DNA from: Glandiceps talaboti
Taxonomy: Eukaryota > Hemichordata > Enteropneusta > Spengelidae
Length of the DNA: 64,000 nucleotides
Assembly: GCF_964340395.1 (NCBI RefSeq)
Contig: NC_135571.1
Location: forward strand, 3,967,953 to 4,031,952
Direction: 5' to 3'
In this document: positions 1-14,091 of the stretch, in pieces
Layout: every line of letters starts with the position of its first letter
Numbering within the stretch: the first letter of the stretch is position 1
The notes under the pieces: model-generated
Seen by the model: only the letters and a program-made list of their open reading frames with translations
Databases searched by the model: none
What the model was told of the DNA's origin: nothing
Made by a program: the position numbers and the translations under genes

Positions 1-2110
1 TTGACAGTCAGACTCCAATTAAACTAAGTGGGTTGCGGTTAATTAAGGGTGTTAATGGCCTGGCCATGATATCCAACAACAATCAAAGCACTAAAAGTTT
101 GATGGTAACTCAAATCCAGAGCATCCAAATAACCCACAATAATCAACACAGTACCCACAAGTAACCACACATACTTGTCGCTGAGCAGGAAACATACCCT
201 ATATAATAACTATCACATAGAAAGATTAATATACCGACAGCCATACGATATATCATAGCTACTACACTTGTAGCCGTTTGATACTTGCAACTACAACCTC
301 TATATACACAAAATATTATAGTATACGCACACTAAATATGGACTCTGGGATGGACTCTAATGTACTGTGGCACAATACTAGTAAATTGACAAATACAGGA
401 GAAACAACATACCGCATCAAAGTCGCTATTGTCGGTGGCGTGAAAGAGGGGTCGATTTTCGATAGATCTTTCGATTCCATTTTGCATCATCACTGACCTT
501 GACATTCATTTTTAATGCAACCTTCAGCAACAGTAATTCTAGGACCATATATTTAGTGTACGTACCATAAAATATGTTTCCCCCAGCTAAACCTGCGTCT
601 ATTTCCATTGGATTTCGTTACGGTTTTATACATTGTTTTCTATACCCTATCCCACACCACCCCTAGCCTCTGAGCCTGACAGGTGATATAGTAGTGTACA
701 GCTACATAAATGCTAAATAAAACAATATATGGAAAGCGATATAAGTACTTACTGAATATAACCAGTGCGAGAGTTCAAGCCTTTTTTCTTCAAAACTTGA
801 TAAGCTAAATAAACTTAGGAGTTTTCCCGAGTATAGCTAATCTTACATTCAAGAACTTGATCCACATTGGTCCATTGGTCACCAAGCTTTCGCTTCAATC
901 GATTTGAGTGCCAGTCTATTCTGTATGTTATAGTTAGCTTATAGATGAGACTTTTTATGCATTCAAAATCTTGATCCACAGTGGTCCAACTTGGTCTGGG
1001 CGAATCAACGAATCAGGATCTGTTTGTTACACATTCAAATCTCTATCACCGTGTTCTTCCATGGTATTCATTCTGTACACGTAATTACAACGACGTTAGC
1101 ACTATGTGTTGTGGTCACGTTTTCTAACTGGTCACGGAGCCAAGTCACAATTGTCACTTCTGGTACACTCACATGTGGTGTGATCACCTAACAAAGTAGA
1201 CAATGCAGACGTCGTATGCTGTGAACAACTAGTTTGATTTTCTGATAAACCCCAATGGTATTGTATATTATCAAAGAGACAATAGGCATCCAGTAGACAA
1301 TCTTTCTTCAGTACCTTCTCCCTTTGTTCTGCACAGCTTAAAGCAAAGTTGCCGGCCAATATTATGTTACTCTAGGCCGCTACTAAAAGCCCCCTTGGCT
1401 TGTTTTTTTCTTCACGAATATAATTACTTGTCATAACGAAGACAAAATCCTGAGAGTCAGTAGATGAATATGTACACAATGAAGAATGCCATTTCTACAG
1501 CTTCAGGGAACTCACAGAGTAAATACTATTGCCGAGCAATTAGGACAAAAAGTCGATTGGTAGTAGCGATTTTAAAGAATTGCAGACACTCAAAAGACGT
1601 AATGCTATACACACCCCGAGGAATGTCACTTCATTCAGGTGAAAAATCAGCGAAAAGAAAACCTTGAGATGGTGCAGAGACATCTATTATGCCACATATT
1701 CAGGAAAAACTTCACTGAAAAAGTCCAGGGTATAGCACTTTTGTGAACTGGTGAAACATGTTCATGCATTCAATGAGAGTCCCTATGACAACTGACCCAA
1801 ATACTGTGACATCTAGGCCTATACAGTAATAGTCTGTCCCGTAATTTGTATAATTCAACCAATTACATGTAAAGACTGGGTTCACTAACTAAAAGCATGA
1901 CAAAAGCTCTATAGCCTTGTCTCCGGATGTTTGACCACCATAATTTGACAACTCAATGTCCCCAGAGATTAAAAGCTGCCCAATTTAATCAAGATTACGC
2001 TCTTCTTTTACACGGCTGTGTTTTCTCTAATATCATCAGACACTGTCGGTGTTTTCGTTAGCAACTCAGAAACTCCATTCTAATCAGTGGATCTTTGTGC
2101 AGTAACCTTC
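1..2110. other. No gene recognised
   Basis: Only short open frames with no recognisable domain and no convincing splice-flanked exon on either strand. No strong repeat structure was seen. Confidence 0.5.
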
Positions 2111-2334
2111 ATTCGTGTCAAGAGGCCTTTGGAGGCGTCTTAGATCCCGTAAGTACATTTCCGATGCCTGGTGAACACCCCTCCCTTCTCCAAGACATTA
2201 CATTAACTTAAGAATCATCCCCATTCGTGTCAAGAGGTCTTTGGAGGTGTCTTAGATCCCGGAAGTACATTTCCCATGCTTGGTGAACACCCCTCCCTTC
2301 TCCAAGACATTACATTAACTTAAACATGATCCCT
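2111..2334. repeat. 112 bp tandem dimer
   Basis: Two adjacent copies of a 112 bp unit beginning ATTCGTGTCAAGAGG (2111 and 2223), differing at a handful of positions. No coding potential seen. Confidence 0.85.
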
Positions 2335-2982
2335 AATATGTTATCTTTGATAGCTTTCTCCACACTTAATCTGAAACAACTCAGTCTGATACTTACTAAC
2401 AGTAACTGATGCAGTAAGCATGGTAACCGAATCAGCTGTCACTTTCTAAAAAAGTAGGTGATTGGGTAACCATGGTAACTACACTAATTTAAGATATTGC
2501 ACATTTGTATTTCCGTTAGTCACCATAAATTCCATTTATGTTCCAATTATATAACCGTTTGCTGTTCAAAAATTCTTGAAATATTTACTGGGTCGTCTAC
2601 TCAAAACGTAGTGGATGTATCGATACATTACAAAAACAATACTATCAATCTATTAATAATCAATCATTTTTAAATTTGTAAATCTGATGGGACATGATAA
2701 TTTGTCCTACTATTACCCCATTAATTCATCCATGTGTTTGGTAATGTATTATACACCTCATAATTTCAAATATGCACTGTCACTTCAGTTAAAAAAAACT
2801 TACAACATTTCTCAGTTAAAATCAAGACATTTTCAATGTTACTGAAGTTTGTTCAAGAAAACTTAAAATCCTTCACAGTTAAAAGCAATCAGGTCAGGGG
2901 TCGACGTACGAGTTCTTTTTCTAAATGATAGCAAACCACTAAGCCATGATTTTAGAATCCAGTATGGCCATCGAATACTGTG

Positions 2983-3585
2983 TTAAAGGAAAAGTCCAGT
3001 CAGATTTATTCCTACATTTAGTTCACTTGTATTGATTACCTCTATCAACTTACAGAAAGAGTCCAGTCAGATTTATTTCTACCTTTAATACACTTGTATT
3101 GATTACTGCTATCAACTTAAAGGAAAAGTCAAGTCAGACTTATTTCTGCCTTTAGTACACTTGTATTGATTACTGCTATCAACTTAAAGTAAAAGTCCAG
3201 TCAGACTTATTTCTACCGTTAGTACACTTGTATTGATTACTGCTATCAACTTAAAGGAAAAGTCAAGTCAGACTTATTTCTACCTTTAATACACTTGTAT
3301 TGATTACTGCTATCAACTTAAAGGAAAAGTCCAGTCAGACTTATTTCTACCTTTAGTACACTTGTATTGATTACTGCTATCAACTTAAAGGAAAAGTCAA
3401 GTCAGACTCATTTCTGTCTTTAGTACACTTGTATTGATTATTGCTATCAACTTAAAGGAAAAGTCAAGTCAGACTTATTTCTGTCTTTAGTACACTTGTA
3501 TTGATTACTGATATCAACTTACAGGAAAAGTCCAGTCAGACTTATTTCTGCCTTTAGTACACTTGTATTGATTACTGCTATCATG
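2983..3585. repeat. 67 bp minisatellite, about 9 units
   Basis: Units start near 2985, 3052, 3119, 3186, 3253, 3320, 3387, 3454 and 3521. Each contains AAAGTC(C/A)AGTCAGA and CACTTGTATTGATTACTG. The strict 67 bp spacing and scattered substitutions mark a minisatellite. Just before it (2891-2950, minus) is a weak tRNA-like stretch that could be an old SINE head. Confidence 0.9.
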
Positions 3586-4146
3586 CAGTCAGACTACACT
3601 GTGACTTGTATTAATTACTGCTACCGAGGTGCACTCTATACCTTAAATGATAGGAAAATTAAGTAATGGGGACTTTTAGACAAAAAATATAAGTTCGAAC
3701 CTTGAGCAGCAGCAGCTAAGTCTGTTTGATTTAATTTGTAGTTCAATCTAAAATACAAATCATTTGCATAATTAATGATTTTCAGTAATTAGGCTATATC
3801 TTCAAAATGCATACTTCAAATTCAATATAACTTGGTACTTACTTTAAATATAACTAATTGCATATGTTCTGTTGCAATTACTATGTGTAAGAACATAAAA
3901 CTCAAGATTACCCATAGGAAGGCATTCAGTTTAAATCTGGTTATGCACTATTCTAACGTACACACTCATTGCACTGTCTATTGTCTGTACATGTTGTGTT
4001 GTTTATCGTTGTGATTATATATACACAGGCAAGTGAAAACACGACCAACAAGTTGAACATGTTGGGTAAAGGTATGAACCTGATAAACATGCTGCTAAAA
4101 GAGTAATATTTTAAACAGTTTTTACATCTGGAGATAGAAGAGCCAA

Positions 4147-4206
<60 letters not shown>

Positions 4207-4247
4207 CTACCCACACGTGCACGCACGTATATACATGTCCAACCAAA

Positions 4248-4284
<37 letters not shown>

Positions 4285-4363
4285 GCACGCACGCACGCAC
4301 GCACGCACACAAACGAACGAGCGGACGGACGGACGGACTCACTCACACACACACACTAGCGCG

Positions 4364-4401
<38 letters not shown>

Positions 4402-4498
4402 AACACGTACGAACACACATACCTACCTACATACATACACACACATACATACATACATACATACATACATACATACATACATACATACATACATACTT
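4147..4498. repeat. Compound CA / GCAC / CATA microsatellite
   Basis: Runs of (CA)n, (GCAC)n, (GGAC)n and (CATA)n follow one another over about 350 bp. Apparent His-Thr or Cys-Val reading frames here are translations of the repeat. Confidence 0.95.
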
Positions 4499-5218
4499 TT
4501 CATGTCATATGGCAAACAATTCTATCGCAGACTGTCAGTCACTTTTATCAGTAACCAGTGAGGTATGTTTTCCATATTTAACAGGCGAGTAGAACTCGCC
4601 TGTATTGTATAGTTACTTGTTGAGTACGATCGTACGGTAAGGGGGCATAAACTCTTATAATTACGTAGTAATTTATAATACACTGTAAATAATTTTACCA
4701 ACGGGAAAGAAGTTGATAATGAAGTTTTTTTTTTTTTCAATTTACATCGCCGACAAACAATCGTGGTGTGCGGTAAATAATGACCTTATACCAAACACCA
4801 CTACCTTGAGATTCACGAAGTCAGTTTTCCGGTGTACGTGTGGGCTATTTTGGCTGTTTTGTTAAAGTAATCCGTATATTTTTTTTTTATGACCGATGCC
4901 ACAAACCTAAGACACACGTTCATAAGATATGTATTCTTGTTTGGTTGAAGACAACATGCATGTAAGGTTTGTGGAAACAATATACTCCCGGACCGTTTGT
5001 TGTGTGATGTACATTCGTATTCATGCATCGTTTGATTATGATACAATGTCATCGTTTTTGAAGACAGTGGCCTCAAAGTTTACAGCCCTCCAATGTCCAT
5101 GGATTAACTCATAGACTTGCACTAATGCCCCGGATGGGAGACAATTATTTTGGTGATAGTTCATTGAAAAGCAATTTACGTGCATACCAACAATATAGTT
5201 TTTATTTGTCGTGATTTT

Positions 5219-5635
5219 GTTGTGTTGTGTTGTGTTGTGTTGTGCTGTATTGTGTTGTGCTGTGTTGTGTTGTGCTGTATTGTGTTGTGTTGTGTTGTGT
5301 TGTGTTGTGTCGTGTCGTGTTGTGTTGTGCTGTATTGTGTTGTGTTGTATTGTGTTGTGTTGTGTTGTATTGTGTTGTGTTGTGTTGTATTGTGTTGTGT
5401 TGTGTTGTGCTGTGTTGTGTTGTGTTGTGTTGTATTGTGTTGTGTTGTGTTGTATTGTGTTGTGTTGTGTTGTGCTGTGTTGTGTTGTGTTGTGTTGTGT
5501 GTGTTGTGTTGTGCATGCTGTGCTGTGCTGTGCTGTGCTGTGCTGTGCTGTGCTGTGTTGTGTTGTGTTGTGTTGTGTTGTGTCGTGTCGGGTTGCATTG
5601 TGTTGCGTTGCGTGTCATTGCGTTGTGTTGTATTT
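5219..5635. repeat. TTGTG pentanucleotide array
   Basis: About 415 bp of TGTGT/TTGTG pentamers with interspersed TGCTG, TGTAT and CGTGT variants. All three frames stay open on both strands because no stop can form, so the Cys/Val/Leu-rich or Gln/His/Asn-rich frames are not genes. Confidence 0.95.
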
Positions 5636-5685
5636 TCGTATGTCGCAATAACTCAACATATAAGCTTTAATATCGCACAAAAGAT

Positions 5686-5905
5686 AGCTGTAGCTAAAAT
5701 ATCCACTGTATGCCTGTAGCTAAAATATCCACTGTATGCCTGTAGCTAAAATATCCACTGTATGCCTGTAGCTAAAATATCCACTGTATGCTTGTAGCTA
5801 AATATCCACTGTATGCCTGTAGCTAAATATCCTGTAGTTTAAAATGTCCACCGCTTTCCTGTAGCTAAAATATCCAATATATATGTCTACAGGTAAAATA
5901 TCCAC
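5686..5905. repeat. 26 bp tandem repeat
   Basis: Five or more copies of a 26 bp unit beginning TGTAGCTAAAATATCCACTG, spaced exactly 26 bp at 5715 and 5741 and then drifting and degrading. Confidence 0.85.
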
Positions 5906-6602
5906 TGTACGTCAGTAGGAAGAATTTGTAAGGTGTATATTGTTCTCATTTTGTTCATTCTTCACATTCTGACATTATGTTCATAGCTTGGAATATGCAT
6001 TTAGTCGATTCTGCACTGAATCGCGGACATCAACAATCATCAGTACTATACGCATACATGTAGTCTCCGCCTTCCTTTCAACATTAGTCAGTAGCAGTGT
6101 CAACAACTATTGTCTGTCCGTTTATCTGACCATATATCAATGGTCTCAGATAAAACAATACTGTTAATTAAGTATGTTCAGTTCATTGAGTTGCAATGTC
6201 ATGATGCCCTTCAGAATGTAAGCTCACCACATCATGACATGGCATGTTTCCTTGTAACAAGCACGGGGAGGGGGGGATTACTTTTTTAGAGCAGATAAAC
6301 ATGTTTACTAACAATTCTTAAAATACTAATGGCTACACATTGAACATGTTAATTAGAGGTCTATTTTACTAGTATAGTAGAAGTGGTTTAGTAATATTTT
6401 AATATTGAAATCGTCGTTGATTGAGACGCGCTAATATGCGGGTACGGACTCCAACAACAACATTGCGTCATAATATGATGTATTACACGAATGTGTTCAT
6501 CAAAAGGGGATTAAACGGATCACGTGGTCCACAATATTACGAGTAAGGCATTTTATCTAACAAACTTTCAAAAAAAAAACCAAACCACCCCCCCCCCCCC
6601 CC

Positions 6603-6635
<33 letters not shown>

Positions 6636-7949
6636 TTCCAGTTGCAGCTACAATAACTAATCGGTCGGATTTCAATATGTTTGTGTAGATTGAACCAGCA
6701 CCTACACTCCTTTGATATTAAGAATTAAAAACAAGGGGTCATCTCCAACTATTTATTTACAAACATGTAAACATAATCTCAGATTAGCGCTTAGACAGTC
6801 TAGCCATAAGAATACATTGAAAGTTACAGGTCAAACATGTTATGAGAAATTGAATATTTCATGTCGCTAGATTTTGATTTGTATTGAAACAGCAGGGAAT
6901 GGTCAACTGATCTGTGCAATAACAAGTCGGTGTCATTAGATTTTTGAATTTAAATATGTCGTTCGAATCAACGCGTCCATCCTGAATGGAAAATCTGGTG
7001 AGTATGTTCTTACTAACGCGCAATGGCAGAGAAAGCTCCCTCCTTATAGAGTAGCACCAGCAAAAAATGCTACATTAGTCTTATTTTATTTCTGAAAAAG
7101 TTAATGAAAATACGAATATTTATCATTTTCTAAAAAGCCTTGTCACTGCACAGCCCTCCTTCCAAACGACTGTAAGATTGTTTTTCATTCTTTTTCCGTT
7201 TAATTTTAGAAACTTGTATATTTCTGTCCAAGTTTATAGAATTCTATAAACCCAAAACAATAATACAATTCTCTATTTCCACTAAGGTAATATAATTCAA
7301 TTTTTCTAGTTAGATGATGGAATTATATGTCATCAGATAGAATTATGCGACCAATATCACCATATTTGAGACGAATCTTATAATTCTATGAAAGTATAAC
7401 CCAGACTAAGCTGTCTGGCTTGACATACTGACTGACTGTAGTTCTGACGGCAACAGTGTCACGGAAGAAAATCTTTAGGCTAATGAACAATGTGCTCATG
7501 ATCATCATTAAAAATATTGTGTCTTTCTGCTTGTTACTTCTGAATGTGAGAATTAACCTTCTGACCTTTCATCGTGATAAATTCCATTAAATTTTCACAC
7601 TGCCCTTTGTTTTGTTATGCCGTTTCCATGGATATCAGAAAAGAATAACACTTTGGTTATGGATATCCGCTTTGGTTTGTCTATTTATTTAATTAATAAG
7701 TTTATTTATTTAAGGATATCCCCTTTGCTTTGTGTGTTCATTTATTTGTTCATAGTTACCCCACAACAACGGAAGGAAGACACAGTAAGTTTTACCCATG
7801 AGACTTTTTTACCTTTACCTTGGAAATGATATATACGTTGTAGACATCACGAGATTCTAAATATCGGCGTAGACATTGCTGGAATAAATTTTCACACAAA
7901 AATGTACAATTGAAAGTAAGACGAAAGAACAAACTGAAAACATTTTGAG
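5906..7949. other. No gene recognised; homopolymer tract
   Basis: No supported exon. A C-run followed by a long A-run lies near 6585-6631. The rest is AT-rich unique-looking sequence. Confidence 0.45.
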
Positions 7950-8297
7950 TTTAAAGTGGTCATATGGACAAAGATTTGATATTAATTTTTGATTTTTAAA
8001 GTGCCAATATGGACGAGGATTTGGTAGTTATTTTGAGTTTTTAATTCATAAAACAATTTTCACATACCTTCCTACTTGAAAAATTAAGGTACAACATGTG
8101 CGTAGATCTTGTTTGTAACTTAATAAATTGCAAAAATATTAATAAATGTGTAAACTGTTACATTTGTTGCTGTTTTGCAACATATTGAGTTATCGTCTTT
8201 GTTGTTTCACATTGATTTTCAACTCTAGGAAGCCATAATAAAATAGTTTTATAAATTAAAAATCAAAAATAAATACCCAATCCTCGCCACTTTTAAA
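7950..8297. mobile_element. Hairpin MITE family H, copy 1
   Basis: A non-autonomous element whose two halves are inverted copies of each other. The left end reads TTAAAGTGGTCATATGGA and the right end, reversed, TTTAAAAGTGGCGAGGATTG. Inside are matching arms ending in a short turn near AATAAATGTG. The left tip is duplicated here. The same element recurs at 30803, 42359 and 45442. TTAA at both tips suggests TTAA target duplication, an inference. Confidence 0.75.
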
Positions 8298-10471
8298 TGA
8301 ATAGTTAGATTTGTTCAAGTCTGCAAAATTTCTCTAACTTTGATTGAAATAAAGTGATTCTGATATTCTTTTTATTTATTTTTTTTGAGATAGCCAAGAT
8401 TTTATCATGATATACACGTAATTTGATTTTAGCCATCACCATAACAATTGCCTGGGGAGGGATTAGTGCAAGTCCAATGGGTTAGGCCACAGACGCTGGA
8501 GGTCTAAAAATCTTTGAGGCCAATGTCGTCCGAAAAACGCTGATCAAACGGTGAATACAAATGTACACCATACAACACAATCTGGGGGTATGTTGTTTAC
8601 ATAAAACTAACGTGCTTGTTATCGTCAGCCAAACCGAAGTGAGGATGTTATGAACGTCCAATATTTGTGGCATCGGTAATCGGATAAAGTACACTATTAA
8701 TTAAACATCAACGTTGTGGCCAAAACAACCCACACGTACACTCACTGGGTAGCTAACCGTCACGAATCTCAAGGTAGCGGTGTTATCTAATATTAATTGT
8801 ACCCAGCGATTGTTCACCGGTGATAGATATCATCAGAAGAATCCTCATTATATCATCAGGATTCTTCCCGTTGGTAAAATTCATTACAAGTTATAAGTCA
8901 TAATGTAACCAAGGGCAACTAAAAGAGTTTATAAATGATGTAAACTGTATTACATTCGTGTTGGTCAGCCCTATCAGGCTTCTAAACCATGTAAGTGCTG
9001 AAATTTTGAAAAAGCTAGTTGACGCAGATTTGATTACAGTGTAGCCATATTATGACCTAGCTGGTTGCCGACTGAATAGCCTTGGTACGTTAATGATAAG
9101 AATACCGCTTGACATTTACTGAATGAAATCTACCTTATATGTACAATCAATTTAGTCTGATTAGTTACACAAAGGGTATTCACACATTTAGATGTCCACA
9201 GCTGTAAGATTCGATGAAGGATAGAAGTAGACCTAGTCTATTACATGTACATTATTGCCTATTTAGGAACTCATCTTGCCTCGCCAAGTCTCGTGATGTC
9301 TCGTATACTGAGGATGGTCTCGTTTTTTCTTATCTTGTCTTGACTAGTCTAAAAACTCATGGCCAGTCGAATATAGTATATCTTATCCTCCTAGACCCTG
9401 TATCTTATTTCCAACTTAGGGCAAAGGTAGACCACAGTAATGGACAATGGTATTGGGTCCCCTAACAATTGAGACTATACTCATAGACATGAATGTATAT
9501 CGTCGCACCAATTGGTTGAAAACCAGAGTGAAACCAAGTTCTGACAATCAAGTTGACACACGCCCTCAAACAGTACCATGATAAACACCTAAAATTACCA
9601 ATTGGCGCATCATCAGTGATGAAGAGCATGCGTTGGAAAATGTGCCTGGCCGTAGGGAAGGTCAATGTCTACCTCACTATCCATTGTGATAGTGACAAAG
9701 CTATTATCAACCAGAGTGAGCATGATGCTTAGAAGTCCCAAACATGATTGTGAACCCCTAAACATGAGAAAATCACATCAGTATTTGAAAACTATTCAAA
9801 GTTGAAGGTTTTGACAGAGTTTACTTGATTGATGTCAGTAATTAGCCTTATTTATTTGATTGAAACTCGCCAAAGAATTGATCATGATAAGAACGGGGAT
9901 TGTCAGACATCTGGCACTATAACACTAAATGTACCACTAAGTAGGCACCCCAGGGCATATGGATCATCATTGAGGTTTACCTGACATCAAGATAAACAGA
10001 CATGTTGACTTTCTCTGGACTAAGATTGTGCTGTAGATGACTTTGCCCTTGCTAAACTTGCGATATGTCAATACAGACACACAAAGAAAATTAAAATACT
10101 TGTCAGAACGGCCAAGGGAAATATTAAACTTACAATGTCAATACAGGCCCCACAAAGAAAATTAAAATACTTGTCAGAACCGCCAATGAAAATAAACCAA
10201 CAAAGATTTGATATGATCAGACATCTTTGTGTGTATTAGACGAAGGACAACGCTAAGAGACACTTAACTCCTTGACTTTCTGATTTTCAACTTCGTCAAA
10301 AACAACTTTGTAGGAATCTATCTCAATAACTTTAGGGTAATATACTCCACTAAAAAAAACCGACAGCATCTCAGTTGCGATGAAAAATAATGACATGGGA
10401 GTTTTCTGAGTAACGTAAGGATATTTTCAAATACAAGGTTTCCAGAGTTAGTAAACACATAAAAATGTAAT
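8298..10471. other. No gene recognised
   Basis: Short open frames only (for example 9214-9465, plus), without a domain, splice context or homologous copy in the window. Confidence 0.4.
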
Positions 10472-10725
10472 GAAACCAGTATAGTCGATAATGTTTGATA
10501 ATAAGACCAGTATAGTCGATAATGTTTGATAATAAAACCAGTATAATAATGTTTGATAATAAAACCAGTATAGTCGATAATGTGTGATAATAAAACCAGT
10601 ATAGTCGATAATGTGTGATAATAAAACCAGTCGAGTCGATAAGGTTTGATAATAAACCTACCGAGTCGATAATGTGTGATAATAAAACGTCAAGTCGAGT
10701 CGATAATGTTTGATAATAAAATCTG
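10472..10725. repeat. 31 bp tandem repeat
   Basis: About eight copies of a unit beginning AAAACCAGTATAGTCGATAA and ending TGTTTGATAAT. Later copies carry GAGTCGATAA variants and small deletions. Confidence 0.85.
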
Positions 10726-11897
10726 CCGAATCACTAAATGCACGTTAAATGTTTGATATTCCAACTAAGCACATTATCTAAGAATTCCAGATAATTATGA
10801 CTATTAATATTGCTAAAATTATTCACTTGCTAATTGAAGTACATTAACTTTCCTCACCTTATTTACAGTGTTGAAATTTGATGAAACGCAGATCTCACTA
10901 CACTTTTCTGTCTTAACAACAGAAGTTAGGCTGGCTTAGAATGTGCTCCGTCTACAAGCAAGGCTTTCACCCTACTATACTCCTCTCTTAGAATATGCCG
11001 CGTCTGCAAACATGACTTGCACCCTACTACTGTTAAAATATGTCCCCTCTAGCTCTGCAAACATGACTTGCGCCCTACTCCTTCACCCCACCTCTCTTCA
11101 TTCAAACTACAATTCTGGACAAACTTGATAAAACTTCAAGTTTGCATTTTTGTCATCGACCTTCAAAATGAACGCTTTGCACACGAACTTGACTTCATAT
11201 CACGTGGAGCCAGTTAGCTATTTTCCATGGTTCAATTCCAGTCCATGAAGAGCGCCAGGAAATGTCAAACCGCGATTTTACCTCTCTTGTTAGTAAAGAG
11301 TGCAACAACAGTGTTCCTAGGCTTTTAAACACCCTGAAAATAATGACAACAATTTCAGATACACTTAAATTCTTTTTTTTTAATCAGAAGGCATAATAGA
11401 TGTATTCCCACGTTTCAAAACTCGTGACCGTTACGTTTTGAAAGCAAACCAACCCTTGAGAATAAAAGACTTTACCAGGGTAATAGATGTTAATAGCTCA
11501 ATTCAAATACAATGACCAATTTGTCAGATCACTCCATTATACAGGTAATTGCACGTTGTACACCACGAGGCAATCAGAACAACAATACGTCTTTATGGGT
11601 GTAATCCTGCGCTATCATTGTAAACAGAATACCCTCCCCATGATTTGTCCCCCGTGAAGACTTGAATAAGGTGACCCTGCATAATTGCACATGCCATATG
11701 CCTTCTGTGTACTCAAATACTCATAGTCCTGCCAATGTACTATAACAAGACAGACACCATCTCTTCGTTTATATACATCATAATCTTTGTAAACCAGAAT
11801 TGCATTGGTTTTCTAACCCCGTGTCAAGATTAGGAAATTGTGGCATAATGTTCTGAAAGATTAACGAGAAAAGGGGAAGGAGGGTAAGGAAGGAACA
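10726..11897. other. No gene recognised
   Basis: Nothing identifiable beyond a loose near-repeat around 10940-11090 (phrases like GACTTGC.CCCTACT). Confidence 0.4.
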
Positions 11898-11963
11898 CGA
11901 GAAGGGTAATGGTGGTGATGATGATGATGATGCTGTTGTTGTTGCTGCTGCTGCTGCTGCTGC

Positions 11964-12002
<39 letters not shown>

Positions 12003-12403
12003 GGTGGTGGTGGTGGTGGTGGTGGTGGTGGTGGTGGTGGTGATGATGATGTTGCGGTGGTGGTGGTGGTGGTGGTGGTGGTAAGTACAACAGTTTTGAA
12101 TCGACCCTCGTTCTTTACAATTTTTGTATACTATAGTATATCTTAGTATCTTGTGTACATAGGACAAATACGCATTAAAGTTCTTTTGTAAGATGATGTT
12201 GCGGTGGTGGTGGTGGTGGTGGTGGTGGTAGTGGTGGTGGTGATGGGGGTTGTGATGATAGATAATGATGATTTGTAACTATAGAATCGTTCTACATTTA
12301 CTCGAGATATCATTGCACCATGTACTCTACTAGAGTATGTTCGCCCTGCTACCCTTGTTTGTATCTTTAGCCTTTTGAAATTGTAACAGGGTTTAAACAG
12401 GAA

Positions 12404-12434
<31 letters not shown>

Positions 12435-12475
12435 TGATGGTGATGGTGATGGTGATGATGACGATGATGATGGCT
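11898..12475. repeat. GAT / GTT / GCT / GGT triplet arrays
   Basis: Consecutive (GAT)n, (GTT)n, (GCT)n and (GGT)n arrays at 11910-12082, a second (GGT)n at 12199-12245 and (GAT)n at 12403-12475. Poly-His, poly-Asn, poly-Thr and poly-Ser frames are repeat translations. Confidence 0.9.
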
Positions 12476-13630
12476 TCGTCAATGTTTTCTGAAATTATGA
12501 CGCATGCGTTGTGACTTCAGAATACACTGACGAAGCCATGAAGGATACCTGGCGAGAGCTTTGGTGAGCTAATTAAAATGTCGGTGCAATACGAATGTAA
12601 ATACATTAATATATAACAATATTGTTTATTTTGATCTATAAAAATCGCTTTCGCCAATTTTTTGCATAAACCTGGCAGTTTTTCGTTATATTTTGGTTGG
12701 TTTGTCCTACCTTTATTTTAGACCCGAGTCATGGCAACGGCGTGATTTTTTTACTGTTCCAATACTGGTCATCATTACAAGGCAAGAAAAACGTTCATTT
12801 GATTGTTACACAAACATCTCATTATTTGAATAGGTTTTAGTTGGTAAAGAATGAATTAACAAACACGGTGTCTGTTGTATTATGTTGGACTCATCCGATG
12901 TTGTATCTAGCAGTCATCGCATACCCAATACCGCTGATTATTTGAGATACAATTATGGAACTTGTTGTATCGGAATGTATTTCATTATTTGACGGAATGC
13001 AGTTAGGGATCTATTGAATGCATTCCACGGATTGTACCGTAGACAGTCCGTTGCATGAGACCTGGTTATCTTTGATGACAGTATGAGTAAACAAAGGAAA
13101 TCGTGAATGGTCACCTTTCAATACAGTTTCATTACTGCCTAACCGATGTCAATATTGATGCGAGTAGTTAGTACAATACATTGTCAGCACAATGATGAAA
13201 CTGCATTCACAAAGGTGTGAAAAAACTGTATGTTTGAAAGAAACTTTCTGTTCGCACTTTAAAAGCTTTTTAAAAGACGAACGGACAACACGAGTTGTTG
13301 ACTTAAAATACCAATGAATATAACCGTTTCATTTTGTCCGTGTGTTTTGTAAACAGTGCAGATTCCGGTTTAAATGAAGCGTAAGTAACTGGTCTTAATT
13401 TTCGACGAGTTAATGAGAGCGATGACGTAGAATACCACCTTCACGATAATGAGGAGACGACAACAACAAAGCTTTACATGGTTCGGTTTACAGGTTCATC
13501 AACACTTTGTATTTGACAACACACTTTACTTGCTGTGTAATACTTGAAACTATTTAGTGACAATCTTGATCTATTCTGCCAAAGAAAACACGTCGTTTGT
13601 GACTTGAACGAATTGTGATGGACAGACAGA
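12476..13630. other. No gene recognised
   Basis: AT-rich sequence with no supported exon or repeat family. Confidence 0.4.
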
Positions 13631-13743
13631 CATACATACATACATACATACATACATACATACATACATACATAGACACATAGTCAGTCAGTCAGTCATT
13701 CAGAAAGACATGCTGACAGACAGACAGACAGACAGCAGACAGC

Positions 13744-13776
<33 letters not shown>

Positions 13777-13783
13777 CAGAACG

Positions 13784-13849
<66 letters not shown>

Positions 13850-13850
13850 A
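13631..13850. repeat. CATA and CAGA tetranucleotide arrays
   Basis: (CATA)n then (GTCA)n then a long (CAGA)n interrupted by GGACGGAC. Confidence 0.95.
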
Positions 13851-14091
13851 TGATCGTGAAAACGCGTTTCAGTGAAGGTGATCTTCAGCACCGGGCTCGT
13901 CAGTGTGCAGTCGTAAACACTAATTACCAGACAGTCTAAACCTGATCCGACGTTTTCAACACATTGATTCCTTGCCCATTCACTTGTTCTATGATTCAGA
14001 CTAGTGAACAAGTGCACAGATGTGGACCAAAGCTTCATGTTTTCACTCAATGTCAATTATCTGCAGTGAGTGTCTCAGAATATTAAACCGC

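Noticed and set aside
2983-3585. Regularly spaced repeats resembling a CRISPR array
   Set aside because: Units are contiguous 67 bp copies without unique spacers, in an animal genome.
3953-4561. Long frames rich in Cys-Val or His-Thr on both strands
   Set aside because: Translations of CA and CATA microsatellites; every frame is open because the repeat contains no stop.
5176-5719. Five overlapping frames of 140-179 codons
   Set aside because: All derive from the TTGTG pentamer array; no sequence outside the repeat supports a protein.
11778-12167. Poly-Thr/poly-His/poly-Asn frames
   Set aside because: Triplet-repeat translation in two frames of the same DNA.
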